Assembly (NCBI RefSeq): GCF_020966635.1 | Contig: NZ_JAJKFQ010000001.1 | Location: 558,001-622,000, forward strand | Reading direction: 5' to 3' | Length of the DNA stretch: 64,000 nt | Source: Stieleria sp. JC731 | GTDB taxonomy: Bacteria > Planctomycetota > Planctomycetia > Pirellulales > Pirellulaceae | Shown: positions 23,734 to 33,400 of the stretch, one piece after another | How the letters are laid out: each line of letters starts with the position of its first letter | Numbering within the stretch: the first letter of the stretch is position 1 | Made by a program: the position numbers and the translations under genes | The notes under the pieces: model-generated | Told to the model about the DNA's origin: nothing | The model's input: only the letters and a program-made list of their open reading frames with translations | Databases searched by the model: none

Positions 23734-23807
23734 GGGGTAGTAGCTCAGTCGGTTAGAGCACGCGACTCATAATCGCTTGGTCGGGGGTTCAAGTCCCTCC
23801 TACCCTA
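23734..23807 (+). tRNA. tRNA with CAT anticodon (Met elongator or Ile2)
   Basis: A full cloverleaf can be folded: acceptor GGGGTAG with CTACCCT (first pair G-U), D arm GCTC...GAGC, anticodon loop CTCATAA, T arm with GGTTCAAGT, discriminator A. CCA is not encoded. The anticodon stem lacks the three G-C pairs of initiator tRNA. Its stem-loop core CGACTCATAATCGCTTGG is the same as I recall for E. coli tRNA-Ile2, in which C34 becomes lysidine, so Ile2 is a serious alternative to elongator Met. Pair 27-43 is a C-U mismatch. Confidence 0.93.
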
Positions 23808-23925
23808 TTGATTTCTGGTTCGAGGCGTTTTTTGCGTTGAAATGCAAAAATGCTAGCGATCAAAACCAGAGGGCAATCCACGTTAAACGGTTGGACGATC
23901 GCATCCGGATCGGTAGATTGGCGGT

Positions 23926-25941
23926 ATGGATGCCACCGCTAGAAAACTACCGACAATTCGTCAGCTGCCTCCCAATTTGATCAATCAGATTGCGGCAGGT
24001 GAAGTCATCGAACGTCCCTCTTCGGTCGTCAAAGAGCTGCTGGAAAACAGCGTCGATTCTGGAGCAACACGGATCGAGGTTTCTATCGTTGGCGGCGGGA
24101 CCGAAATGATCCGCATCAGCGACAACGGCTGCGGCATGACGGCGGAACAGTTGCCGCTGGCTTTGGCCAGCCACGCGACAAGCAAGCTTCCCACTGACGA
24201 GGCCCTTTTTCACGTCAGCACTTTAGGGTTCCGCGGTGAAGCTCTCGCATCGATCGGCAGTGTTTCGCAGCTGACCATCCGCAGCCGAGTCGATGGCGAC
24301 GATGCCGGCAACGAAATTCAAGTTCGCGGCGGAGTTATCGATCCACCCGTGCCATGTGGCTGCGGCGTCGGCACGGTGATGGAAGTTCGCAACCTGTTTT
24401 TCAATACGCCGGTCCGGCATCGCTTCCTAAAAACGGCACAAACGGAAAAAGGGCACATCGTCGAAGCGTTCACAAGGATCGCGCTGGCGAATACGCATGT
24501 GCATTTCGTGCTCAACAATAATGACAAGCCGCTTTATGATTTGCCCGCTACTGAACGATGGAGTGAGCGAATTGAAGCATTCTTTGGCAGCGAGATCGCC
24601 AGCTGTCTGATCCCGATCAACAGCGATGACGCCCAGATCAAAGTGTCCGGCTATGTCTGTGATCCGTCGGTGAGCCGGGGGAATTCGCGGATGCAGTATC
24701 TGTTTCTCAACGGTCGGCATATCCGTGATCGATCATTGCAGCATGCCTTGGGCGAGGCCTACCGAGGGTTGTTGATGGTGGGGCGACATCCGGTCTGTTT
24801 TCTGCAGATGAGGATGCCCGCGGAAATGATCGACGTGAATGTGCACCCAACCAAGTTAGAAGTGCGGTTCACCGATGGCGGCCGCGTCTACAGTCGTCTG
24901 CTGCAAACGCTTCGACATCATTTTCTGACAACCGATATGACTCAGCGAGTCGGCCCGCCCCCACAATCGGATACGACTCCACAGCCCGAACCGGTTCTGA
25001 ACCGGAGCGAACAAGCACACCGCCAATCGGTGATCGAATGGGCGCGGACGGGACGGTCACCCGATCAAGTCTTTGTCGCTCCCAATCGTGGCGGCGATAA
25101 CTTTTCGGTGGACGCCGCATCGGTGCCCGGAGGAAATGCCGGAGATGCCGCGGCGCGTTCGATGCCTTCGTTCGGAGCGACGCCGGACTTTAAGCCTTTC
25201 CCGTCAGGACAGAGTATGCCGGGACAGGGGATACCCGGCCAGATTGCTTCGGAGCATTCCGGTCCGGCACCGGATCCATTGCTGGCCCCCTGGGACAACC
25301 CCGATGCTGATGTCACGTCCGCATCACGCAATGATCATCCGAGTGTTTGTTATTTGGGTTTCCAGGTCCACAATCGATACTTGGTAACCCAGGATGAAAA
25401 AGGCATGGTCGTGATCGACCAGCACGCGTTGCATGAACGTGTGTTGTATGAACGTGTTAAATCGAAAGTGCTCGATAGCGGTCAGCCATTAGAGTCGCAG
25501 GGGTTGTTGGTCCCCGAGCCGGTTTCGTTGACCGCAGATGAGCGGACAGCAGTCTTGGAACATCAAGAAACGCTGAAGCAGATCGGGATGGAGGTTGAGG
25601 AGTTCGGCGGCGAAACCGTCGTAATACGCTCTTACCCTGCAATGCTGCGAAACAAGCCGCCGTCAGAGATGCTGCGGACGTTGATGGAGTCGGTCCTTGG
25701 CGGAGGGAAAAAACCCGAGCCGATCGAATTGCTCAATCACCTGCTATCGACAATCGCCTGTAAAGCGGCGGTTAAAGCGGGCGATCCGTTGGCACCGGAG
25801 GAGATCGAATCTTTGCTTGAGCAGAAAGATCTCTTCAACGACACACATCATTGTCCTCACGGACGCCCGACGGCACTATTTTTCAGTCGCGACGAATTGG
25901 ACCGAATGTTCGGGCGATTGGGGCCGCGAGGACGAGTTTAG
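23926..25941 (+). CDS. mutL: DNA mismatch repair protein MutL with endonuclease motif
   Basis: 671 residues. The N-terminal GHKL ATPase shows ELLENSVDSGA (Mg/ATP Asn), DNGCGM and GFRGEALASIGSV. A Pro/Gly-rich linker lies about 350-460. The C-terminal domain has DQHALHERVLYERV near residue 496, matching the DQHA(x)2E(x)4E metal site, plus ACKAAVKAGD and CPHGRPT near 642, the other conserved metal-site motifs. So this MutL should nick DNA itself, as in organisms without MutH. The pdeM-like gene follows after 13 bases. Confidence 0.97.
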   Translation: MDATARKLPTIRQLPPNLINQIAAGEVIERPSSVVKELLENSVDSGATRIEVSIVGGGTEMIRISDNGCGMTAEQLPLALASHATSKLPTDEALFHVSTLGFRGEALASIGSVSQLTIRSRVDGDDAGNEIQVRGGVIDPPVPCGCGVGTVMEVRNLFFNTPVRHRFLKTAQTEKGHIVEAFTRIALANTHVHFVLNNNDKPLYDLPATERWSERIEAFFGSEIASCLIPINSDDAQIKVSGYVCDPSVSRGNSRMQYLFLNGRHIRDRSLQHALGEAYRGLLMVGRHPVCFLQMRMPAEMIDVNVHPTKLEVRFTDGGRVYSRLLQTLRHHFLTTDMTQRVGPPPQSDTTPQPEPVLNRSEQAHRQSVIEWARTGRSPDQVFVAPNRGGDNFSVDAASVPGGNAGDAAARSMPSFGATPDFKPFPSGQSMPGQGIPGQIASEHSGPAPDPLLAPWDNPDADVTSASRNDHPSVCYLGFQVHNRYLVTQDEKGMVVIDQHALHERVLYERVKSKVLDSGQPLESQGLLVPEPVSLTADERTAVLEHQETLKQIGMEVEEFGGETVVIRSYPAMLRNKPPSEMLRTLMESVLGGGKKPEPIELLNHLLSTIACKAAVKAGDPLAPEEIESLLEQKDLFNDTHHCPHGRPTALFFSRDELDRMFGRLGPRGRV

Positions 25942-25954
25942 GGGATCACCACGG

Positions 25955-26644
25955 ATGCGGTCTTCAATATCCAGTGTGGCATCGTCGTGTGATGTCGTTT
26001 TGCGAGATCACCGCCTCCGCCTATTCAGTGGTGGAGGCGTTTATCACCGCGATTTGGAATTTCTTTTTGTCGCCGATTTGCATTTGGGAAAAGACGCGAC
26101 ATTCCGCAAGCATGGTTTGCCGGTTCCCAGTGGCGGATGTGCCGCAACGCTGTCCAAGGTCGAATGCCTGATCGAACAGTGTCGTCCTTCGCATCTGTAT
26201 TTGCTCGGTGACATGTTTCATGCACGATCTTCGGTGTCAGACGAAGTTAACTTGGCGATGGGATCATTTCGCAAGCGTTGTGGCGATCTGTCGATGACGT
26301 TGATTCGCGGCAATCACGACGCCTCGTTTTCGAAACTGCCCAAGGCATGGGGCATCGAATCGTCAGCTGAAAACGTGCCGATCGAAAACCTGCGTCTGTG
26401 CCATCATCCCGTTGAAATGCGAGATGATGAAGGCTTGGCTTTGGCGGGGCATTTACATCCGTCGTATTCGCTACAAACCGCAACCGAGCGACTGGGGCGA
26501 CTGCCATGTTTTTGGTATTCCCGTGGATGTTTGGTGTTGCCAGCGATCGGTGAATTTACCGGAACCTACGGAGTACGGCATCAATCGGCGGACGATCGAA
26601 TCTGGGTTTCGGCTGACGAAGTCATTCTGGAAATCCCTCAGTGA
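25955..26644 (+). CDS. pdeM: metallophosphoesterase, ligase-associated PdeM type
   Basis: About 229 residues from the ATG at 25955, 13 bases after the mutL stop; the open frame extends upstream inside mutL but that part is not family-like. Calcineurin-type motifs are all present: VADLHLGKD, LLGDMFH, IRGNHD and LAGHLHP. The order and the N-terminal strand match PdeM, the endonuclease found with a DNA ligase, an exonuclease and an Lhr-type helicase. Here those partners are not adjacent and mutL is. Placement next to mutL supports a repair role, but the real substrate is unproven. Confidence 0.85.
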   Translation: MRSSISSVASSCDVVLRDHRLRLFSGGGVYHRDLEFLFVADLHLGKDATFRKHGLPVPSGGCAATLSKVECLIEQCRPSHLYLLGDMFHARSSVSDEVNLAMGSFRKRCGDLSMTLIRGNHDASFSKLPKAWGIESSAENVPIENLRLCHHPVEMRDDEGLALAGHLHPSYSLQTATERLGRLPCFWYSRGCLVLPAIGEFTGTYGVRHQSADDRIWVSADEVILEIPQ

Positions 26645-26706
26645 TTCGACCTTTGATCGCTATGCGGCCCGATCGTGATGTTTGATCGACAGAATGTTCG
26701 CCTGGG

Positions 26707-26736
26707 CTGACCGTAGCCTTGGTGATGCGCTACAAT
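26707..26736 (+). promoter_or_regulatory. possible sigma70-like promoter for the Ser/Thr kinase gene
   Basis: CTGACC at 26707-26712 and TACAAT at 26731-26736, separated by 18 bases. Transcription would begin near 26743, about 30 bases before the ATG at 26773. Pattern match only. Confidence 0.35.
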
Positions 26737-26772
26737 GAAGTAATTGCAGTTCTTCATAGAAGTGGCGCATCG

Positions 26773-27759
26773 ATGCAAAACGAACCCACCATCATCTTGT
26801 CTGGAACGGATCCCGATTTACCGCGCAAATTGCCGTCGGGGCTCGGTCGATATAAAGGTCGACGTCAGGTCGGCCGCGGCGGAAACGGTATTTTGGAAGG
26901 CGCTTTCGATCCGGTGACCGGTCGGACGGTGGCGATCAAGATGTTGCCGTTCGATATTCATGCCGTCCCGAACGAACGCCGGCGATTGCTGCGAGAGGCT
27001 CGCGTTACGGCGCAGCTTCAGCACCCAAACACGGTGCCTGTGTACGAGATCGGAAATGATTTGGTCCACGGCATTTACTTCACAATGAAGTTGATTTCGG
27101 GTGAGAATCTGTTCGAAATTCTTAAGCGGATAGCGACCGGAGATACCCAGACGGAGCAGGCGTATCCGGCGGCCCGAAGGGTGTCCGCCTTGATCGGCGC
27201 TTGCCGTGCCCTCGCGTACGCCCATGCCCGCGGCGTGATTCATCGCGATGTCAAACCGGAGAATATTTGGCTCGGAAATTTTGACGAGGTGTATTTGCTG
27301 GATTGGGGGACCGCGAAAGTTTGGGGGTCGATGGATGACCAGACGGTGGTCCGCTACGACGCGACCGAGCTGAAGAAGGCGGAGGAAGAACAGCAATTCC
27401 AAACCCTCACCGGGGGTGGACAGCGTCCCGGAACCCCACTGTATATGTCTCCCGAACAAATTCAGGGGACACGCAGTATTGATGAACGCAGCGACATCTT
27501 TAACGTGGGTGTCTGCATGTATGAATTGTTGGCGATCCGCGAGCCGTTTCGGGGTGCCAATATCGATCAAACGTTCCGGAATATCATTCACGGCGAAGTC
27601 CCACCACCGAGTGAACTGGCACCGGACCGGAATATTCCCAAGATCGCTGACGAAGTCGTGATGCGAGCGTTGCAGAAACGACCGGCAGCCCGATTCCAAA
27701 CAATGCGTGAAATGATCGAAGCAATTCATGATGTCGTTCAGCAGCTCGATCAGGACTGA
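26773..27759 (+). CDS. cytoplasmic Ser/Thr protein kinase, Hanks type
   Basis: About 328 residues from the ATG at 26773; the ATG at 26725 and GTG at 26722 fall on a likely -10 sequence and are less probable. Kinase motifs: glycine loop VGRGGNG, AIKML (catalytic Lys), HRDVKPENI (catalytic loop), DWGTA in place of the usual DFG, and MSPEQ at the activation segment. It ends with the kinase domain: no membrane segment, PASTA or propeller follows, unlike many planctomycete kinases. asnB starts 9 bases after the stop, so the two are in one operon. Targets are unknown. Confidence 0.9.
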   Translation: MQNEPTIILSGTDPDLPRKLPSGLGRYKGRRQVGRGGNGILEGAFDPVTGRTVAIKMLPFDIHAVPNERRRLLREARVTAQLQHPNTVPVYEIGNDLVHGIYFTMKLISGENLFEILKRIATGDTQTEQAYPAARRVSALIGACRALAYAHARGVIHRDVKPENIWLGNFDEVYLLDWGTAKVWGSMDDQTVVRYDATELKKAEEEQQFQTLTGGGQRPGTPLYMSPEQIQGTRSIDERSDIFNVGVCMYELLAIREPFRGANIDQTFRNIIHGEVPPPSELAPDRNIPKIADEVVMRALQKRPAARFQTMREMIEAIHDVVQQLDQD

Positions 27760-27768
27760 TCCGAATTC

Positions 27769-29676
27769 ATGTGTGGAATCACTGGAGCCGTTTGGCTGGA
27801 CGATCGAGCCGCCGTCGATCAGTCTCTCTTGTCAAAAATGACCGATGCGATCGCGCATCGTGGGCCTGACGACGACAAACATTGGATTGACCCAAACCAG
27901 ATCGATGGGCAAGGCCGAAAGTACGGCGTGGCACTTGGCTTTCGTCGACTTTCGATTATCGATGTTGCCGGTGCTGCTCAGCCGATGGCGAACGAAGACG
28001 GCGCCGTGCAGTTGGTCTTCAATGGCGAAATCTATAATTACAAAACACTTCGTCGTCGTCTTGAAGGAAGCGGGCACCGCTTCAAAACCGATGGTGACGG
28101 TGAGACTATCGTTCACCTTTACGAGGACTTGGGCACCGGTTGCTTTGCCGAACTGAACGGCATGTTTGGGATCGGTCTTTGGGACCGTCGCCGTAGTCGA
28201 TTGGTCCTCGCTCGTGATCGCATTGGACAGAAACCCGTCTACTATGCGTTTGATGGGCAACGTCTTGTCTTTGGCAGCGAACTGAAATGTTTGGCCGCTG
28301 TTGATGGCGTTTGTCAGGAGCTTGATCCCGCCGCCATCGATGAGTTTTTAACTTATCAGTACGTCCCCTATCCTGGAACGATCTGGAAAGGCGTTCGAAA
28401 GCTGCCGCCGGGACATTACCTTGTTTTTGAAAAGGGGCAGCTAAGCGTTCATCGCTACTGGGACTTTGATCCGACGGTTGAAAAACCGATCAGTCATCAA
28501 GCCGCTGTCGAAACGTTGCGAGAGCTGCTGACCGATTCGGTTCGCTATCGTTTGCAGAGCGATGTGCCGTTGGGATCTTTTCTATCGGGCGGGATCGATT
28601 CTTCCTTGATAACCGCGATCGCCGCGTCGCAGCGTGAAGAGCCAATTCGGACATTCAGTATTGGCTTTCCGGTCGCCGATTTTGACGAAACCGCTCATGC
28701 TGCCGAAGTTGCCAAGCACCTTGGGACGAATCATCAGCGTTTCGAAGTCAAGCCGAGCGGTGCGCAAGTCATCGAGAAATTGGTTTGGCATTTTGATGAG
28801 CCCTTTGGTGACTCATCCGCGGTTCCCACATGGTACTTGTCGGAGTTAACCCGTCGTGAAGTCACGGTGGCGCTATCCGGTGACGGCGGTGATGAGCTGT
28901 TCGCCGGCTATGAACGTTATCGTGCATTGTGGTTAAGTGTTCGACTTCGGCGAATGTTCCCCATCCATCGGGTTCCTGGTATCGGATTGATTCAACGTTT
29001 GCCCGACAACAACAAGCAGTATTCGCTTGTCCGCCGTGCAAAACGGTTCTTCGAAGCGTTGGATCAAACCGAAGCCCGTCGATATCTCAATTGGCTGCAG
29101 ATTTTCCCCGAACGGATGCGAGCGGAACTGTACACCGACGACTTCGTTTCGCAGCTTCCTGGTGAAGATCCCTTCGAGTTTTTAGATTCGGTTTGGAAGC
29201 GGACCGACGGTCGTGATGTTGTTAGCCGAGCATCGATCTCTGACCTGTTGAGCTACTTGCCGTGCGACTTGTGCACGAAGGTTGATATCGCATCGATGGC
29301 TCATTCGCTGGAAGTTCGCCAGCCGATGCTCGATCATCGTGTTGTCGAGTTTGCGGCTTCATTGCCGGTGGATCTGAAGTTCCGTGGTCGGCGTGGGAAG
29401 TTACTGTTGGAAGACGCGTTTGGAGACATGATCCCGCGTTCGATTTTTCACCGTCGAAAGATGGGGTTTGGCATTCCGATCGGGCAGTGGTTTCGGGATG
29501 AGCTGAAACCGATGGTCCACGACACATTGCTTGGTGCGGATGCAAAGATCGCCCCGTTTTTCCGACGTGAGATGGTGGAGCGGTTGGTTGGTCAGCATGA
29601 ACGCATGGAGAATAACCACGGTTACCGGCTGTGGAATCTGTTGATTCTGGAACAGTGGTTGCGGCAGTGGGCATAG
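27769..29676 (+). CDS. asnB: asparagine synthetase (glutamine-hydrolysing)
   Basis: 635 residues. Cys2 (MCGITGAVW) is the glutaminase nucleophile of the class II amidotransferase domain; VFNGEIYNY and RGPDDD are further glutaminase motifs. The synthetase half has the PP-loop FLSGGIDSS and ALSGDGGDELFAGYERY. It makes asparagine from aspartate, ATP and glutamine, though AsnB-like enzymes are also used to amidate cell-surface sugars or peptides. It follows the Ser/Thr kinase gene by 9 bases. Downstream is repeat array A. Confidence 0.95.
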   Translation: MCGITGAVWLDDRAAVDQSLLSKMTDAIAHRGPDDDKHWIDPNQIDGQGRKYGVALGFRRLSIIDVAGAAQPMANEDGAVQLVFNGEIYNYKTLRRRLEGSGHRFKTDGDGETIVHLYEDLGTGCFAELNGMFGIGLWDRRRSRLVLARDRIGQKPVYYAFDGQRLVFGSELKCLAAVDGVCQELDPAAIDEFLTYQYVPYPGTIWKGVRKLPPGHYLVFEKGQLSVHRYWDFDPTVEKPISHQAAVETLRELLTDSVRYRLQSDVPLGSFLSGGIDSSLITAIAASQREEPIRTFSIGFPVADFDETAHAAEVAKHLGTNHQRFEVKPSGAQVIEKLVWHFDEPFGDSSAVPTWYLSELTRREVTVALSGDGGDELFAGYERYRALWLSVRLRRMFPIHRVPGIGLIQRLPDNNKQYSLVRRAKRFFEALDQTEARRYLNWLQIFPERMRAELYTDDFVSQLPGEDPFEFLDSVWKRTDGRDVVSRASISDLLSYLPCDLCTKVDIASMAHSLEVRQPMLDHRVVEFAASLPVDLKFRGRRGKLLLEDAFGDMIPRSIFHRRKMGFGIPIGQWFRDELKPMVHDTLLGADAKIAPFFRREMVERLVGQHERMENNHGYRLWNLLILEQWLRQWA

Positions 29677-29698
29677 CCGGCTGACGGGAGTTTGATTC

Positions 29699-30475
29699 AC
29701 CGTCGCTAACGCGCCAGCGGCAGGTATAGGCATCCTGAGCCGAAACGCGCTAGCGTCGGTTGAGTGGACTGTGAGTATGTCCGGGAAGTAACCGCACGCT
29801 GGCGCGTGGCGGCTGATGATGGTTCGGCCACTACGCCACGCCTGTCGTTTGATCAGCCGCTGGCGCCAGCCCGCGGTTATCAGCATGCGCTCCCGGACAC
29901 ATAGCCGTGCGCTAACGCGCCAGCGGCTGATAGGGGCATCCTGAGCCGAAACGCGTTGGCGTCGGTTGAGTGGGTTGCTAGTACGTCCGGCATATAACCG
30001 CACGCTGGCGCGTGGCGGCTGATCATGGTTCGACCATTACGCCTGTTGTTTTATCAGCCGCTGGCGCCAGCCCGCGGTTATCAGCATGTGTTCCCGGACA
30101 CGTAACCGTACGCTAACGCGCCAGCGGCTGATAGGGGCATCCTGAGCCGAAACGCGTTAGCGTCGGTTGAGTGGGCTGCCAGTACGTCCGGGAAGTAACC
30201 GCACGCTGGCGCGTCGCGGCTGATGATGGTTCGGCCACTACGCCTGTTGTTTAATCAGCCGCTGGCGCCAGCCCGCGGTTATCGGTATGCGCACCCGGAC
30301 ACATAACCGCACGCTGGCGCGTTGCGGCTGATGGTGTTTGAGTGTCATCAACCGTCGCTATCGCGATGCGGCTCAGTATGTTTTGTTTCCTGAGCCGTTT
30401 TGGCGCTAGCCACGGTTTCGTGAGCCTGTTGGTACTGTGGACACATAACCGCAAACTAACGCGCCAGCGGCTGAT
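29699..30475. repeat. repeat array A (palindromic elements, about 200-base period)
   Basis: Fills the gap between convergent asnB and the 1447-residue protein gene. About 27-base elements alternate in orientation: plus form AACCG-CGCTaACGCG-GCGGCTGAT, minus form its complement. Four elements make a higher-order unit; the GCTAACGCGCCAGCGG mark recurs at 29705, 29911 and 30112 (periods 206 and 201). Several elements contain the perfect palindrome GCTGGCGCCAGC. It ends 10 bases from the stop of the minus-strand gene. Spacer sequences match those of array B. Confidence 0.93.
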
Positions 30476-30484
30476 CGATCATCG

Positions 30485-33400
30485 CTATTCATGCACGAAC
30501 GTGACTTCTTCACTTCGGATCGCAATCGACTCGGGCAAATCACGTGCGTCGATTTGCAATAGCAAGGTGTGTTGGCCGGCGGGAAGTTTGATCAAGTCCT
30601 TGGTGGTGCCTTGCTCTTTACCATCGATCCAAACATTTGCTTCGTCAAAATTGTCGATGCTGAACTTTGCAACGGTGTCCGAGCTAACTTCGATTTTCGT
30701 TCGCAAATAAATGTTGACCAACGAAATGTGCCGTGGCTGTGCGGTCAGTTGTTGCAAGGTCTCGCGTTCGATCTTTCCACTGACGCGTGATTGCAACGGC
30801 TTCCAGCCCTCGATCGCTTTGCCAGCGATGATGTCACCATTTCCTTGCTGCTCGATTCGGTGTGTCCCGGCAAAAACTTCCAGCACACGAGCGACGGTTT
30901 GGCGGCTGGCATCAAAATCGCCGGGTTTACCCAAACGCGTCAAAAACTTGATCAAATCCAATTGATCTTGTTGTGGGATCCGATCCAGCAACGCCGCTGG
31001 CATCAAGGATTTACCCTGTTTGACTTGAACGATTTCGTCGCGTGGAAGCCGGACGGTTTTGCCGGTGGCATCGCGTAGCACCATCTCATCATCCGTACTG
31101 CCTTGTTCAATTCCGGCAAAGACTTGTCCAGAATCATTGAGTACGGTTACCGAGTGAAAGTTCTCTTTGATTTTTGCATTCGGATCAAACAGAGATTCGA
31201 TGATGTAATCGATCGGCGCTCCGGCTCCGAGGCTGGTCATATCTGGGCCGACCTTGCCACCAACGCCACCGATCGCATGGCACGTTGTGCACTGCAAGCT
31301 TTGGCGTCGGTAAACCAATTCGCCGCGGTGTGGATCGCCTTTCAATTCGACTTGTTGGCGAATCTCACGAGCGCGTTCGGGTGACCACGCAGCGGCCGTC
31401 ATGGTCAAGCCACTTTGCGGCATCAGGGCGTCGATCAGTGGGCCCGTGGATTTGCCGATTTCGTTGGCAGCACGAATACCAGCTCGTGCCGCGACTTGGC
31501 TGATTCCATCCGTCGGCATGGAACTGACCAGTAGCTTTTCACCATCCTTAGCGGACAGCATCGAACGCCACAGCCCTATCGCTGCTGTTTCGTCTTCGAT
31601 ACCAGCAAGGGTGCTATAAAACGGCTTGATCGCTCGGTTCGCATCCATGACGGCTAGAGCAGCAATGGATGCGTTGCGGATCGATCCGGAATTCGAATCA
31701 CCGGCCAAGTTGACCAGTGCATCGGCAGCATTCTTGTTTCCTCCGGATCGAAGTGAATCGATCGCCTTTAGCCGCACCGAATCGGCTTCGCTGTCATCTT
31801 CGGCGATCTCGACGAGTTGTGGAACGAGGAAGCCTAAACGCCAAGCACCAATCAGCTCGATTGCCGACGTGCGAACTGCCGGATCATCATTCTTGAGAAG
31901 TGATCGAAGGCCACGGCCAGGGGAATCGATCTTGGGCATGATCTTGCGGAACTTTCTTGCATTGGCGACCGCTGTTAATGCACGGACCAACGCAGGATTA
32001 CTAAAGTCACCTGCCATCGCTTGTTGATAGAGCGACGCGACCTCGTTTTCGCCGCCAGCCTTGGCAATCAGTTCGATCCAAGGTCCCTTTCCATCCTTTG
32101 GGATTCCGTTGTTTGCGAGGTAATCGCTTAGGAAGCGACTCGCTTTATCTGCGGGGACACTGGTCAATAGAAATTCCAGTTGCTTCTGCCCGAGGCTTTG
32201 GTTGCCGCTGGGGTTGTTCAGGTCTGCAATCAATGCATCCGCGTATTGGTCGACGTTGTTAAACAACGCGTGAGCAATAAAACGGTCGCTGGGTTGCTGT
32301 AGCGATTGAAGTGAAAGCTTGATCGCGTCGAGGGTTCCGATCTTGTTCAAGGCACAAATGGCTTCGAGCCGAACACGCGGATCGGAATCAACGACTAATT
32401 TTTCTAGCCAAGCGATTGCTTTGGCGGCATCGATCGATGCGGCAGGATTGGCGTAGTCAGCCCAGTCACCGAGGATGCGAGTGGCCGAAGTCCGTGCGTC
32501 GCTATCTTCGCTTTGCAACGAGGTTTCGAGCCATTTGGGATTTGGTTTTCCCAACGCTGCAGATAGCAATGCCACATCGATGTGGTCACGCGGTGTCTTC
32601 GTTTGCGACCAGATCGATGCCAGCTGTTGCAGCGTCTGTTCGCCTCGTTCGATCAGTACACGTCGTGATTGATCGCGGAGATAACGATCGTTGCCGAACA
32701 GGTTCGTGACCAGCACGCTGTCACTTTGTTCTCGCAAGTTTGTCGGTTGCCGAGTCGGCTGATCTTTGACCGCGATTCGCCAGATTCTTCCGTGCCAGCG
32801 GTCGCGACGTGGGTCGCGGAAGTCGACTTCACCGTGGTTGATGATGGGGTTCGACCAGTCGGCAACGTACAACGCACCATCCGGGCCTTGCTTGATATCG
32901 ATCGGACGGAAGGTGCTCGCATTGGTGCGCAGCAAGTCGCTTTGCTGCGTGGTCACGAATCCGGATTCAGACTCCGACAGAGTGAAGCGGGTGACACGAT
33001 TGGCACGAAAGTCACATGTGACGAAAGAACCCTGCCAGTCGTCGGGAATGCTGTCACCTTGGACAATTTCACCACCGCAGAATTTGGGATAATTTCCGGG
33101 GCTAATCAAATCCAAAACTTGGCGGGCACCGGGGGTAGGATTAAATGTTGCCCCGGGAAATACATAGGCGATTCCTTGGAAACCGGCACCATCGGTCATG
33201 AACGAGTTGCCGTGTTGATCGAATTGGTGGCCCCAAGGGTTCCATAAACCGTGGAAGAAGATATCCATGCGGCGGTGGCTTGGATCGAACCGAAATCCGC
33301 CTCCGGCTTTCAGTCTGGCAACGCCATGGGGTGTTTCCGCATCGGTGCGTGTATACACCGACTGGTTCATGTAAAGCCTTCCGTCCGGACCGAAATTCAG

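Noticed and set aside
29699-30475. A CRISPR array in the repeat regions
   Set aside because: Elements alternate in orientation, spacers are themselves repeated, and no cas genes are near.
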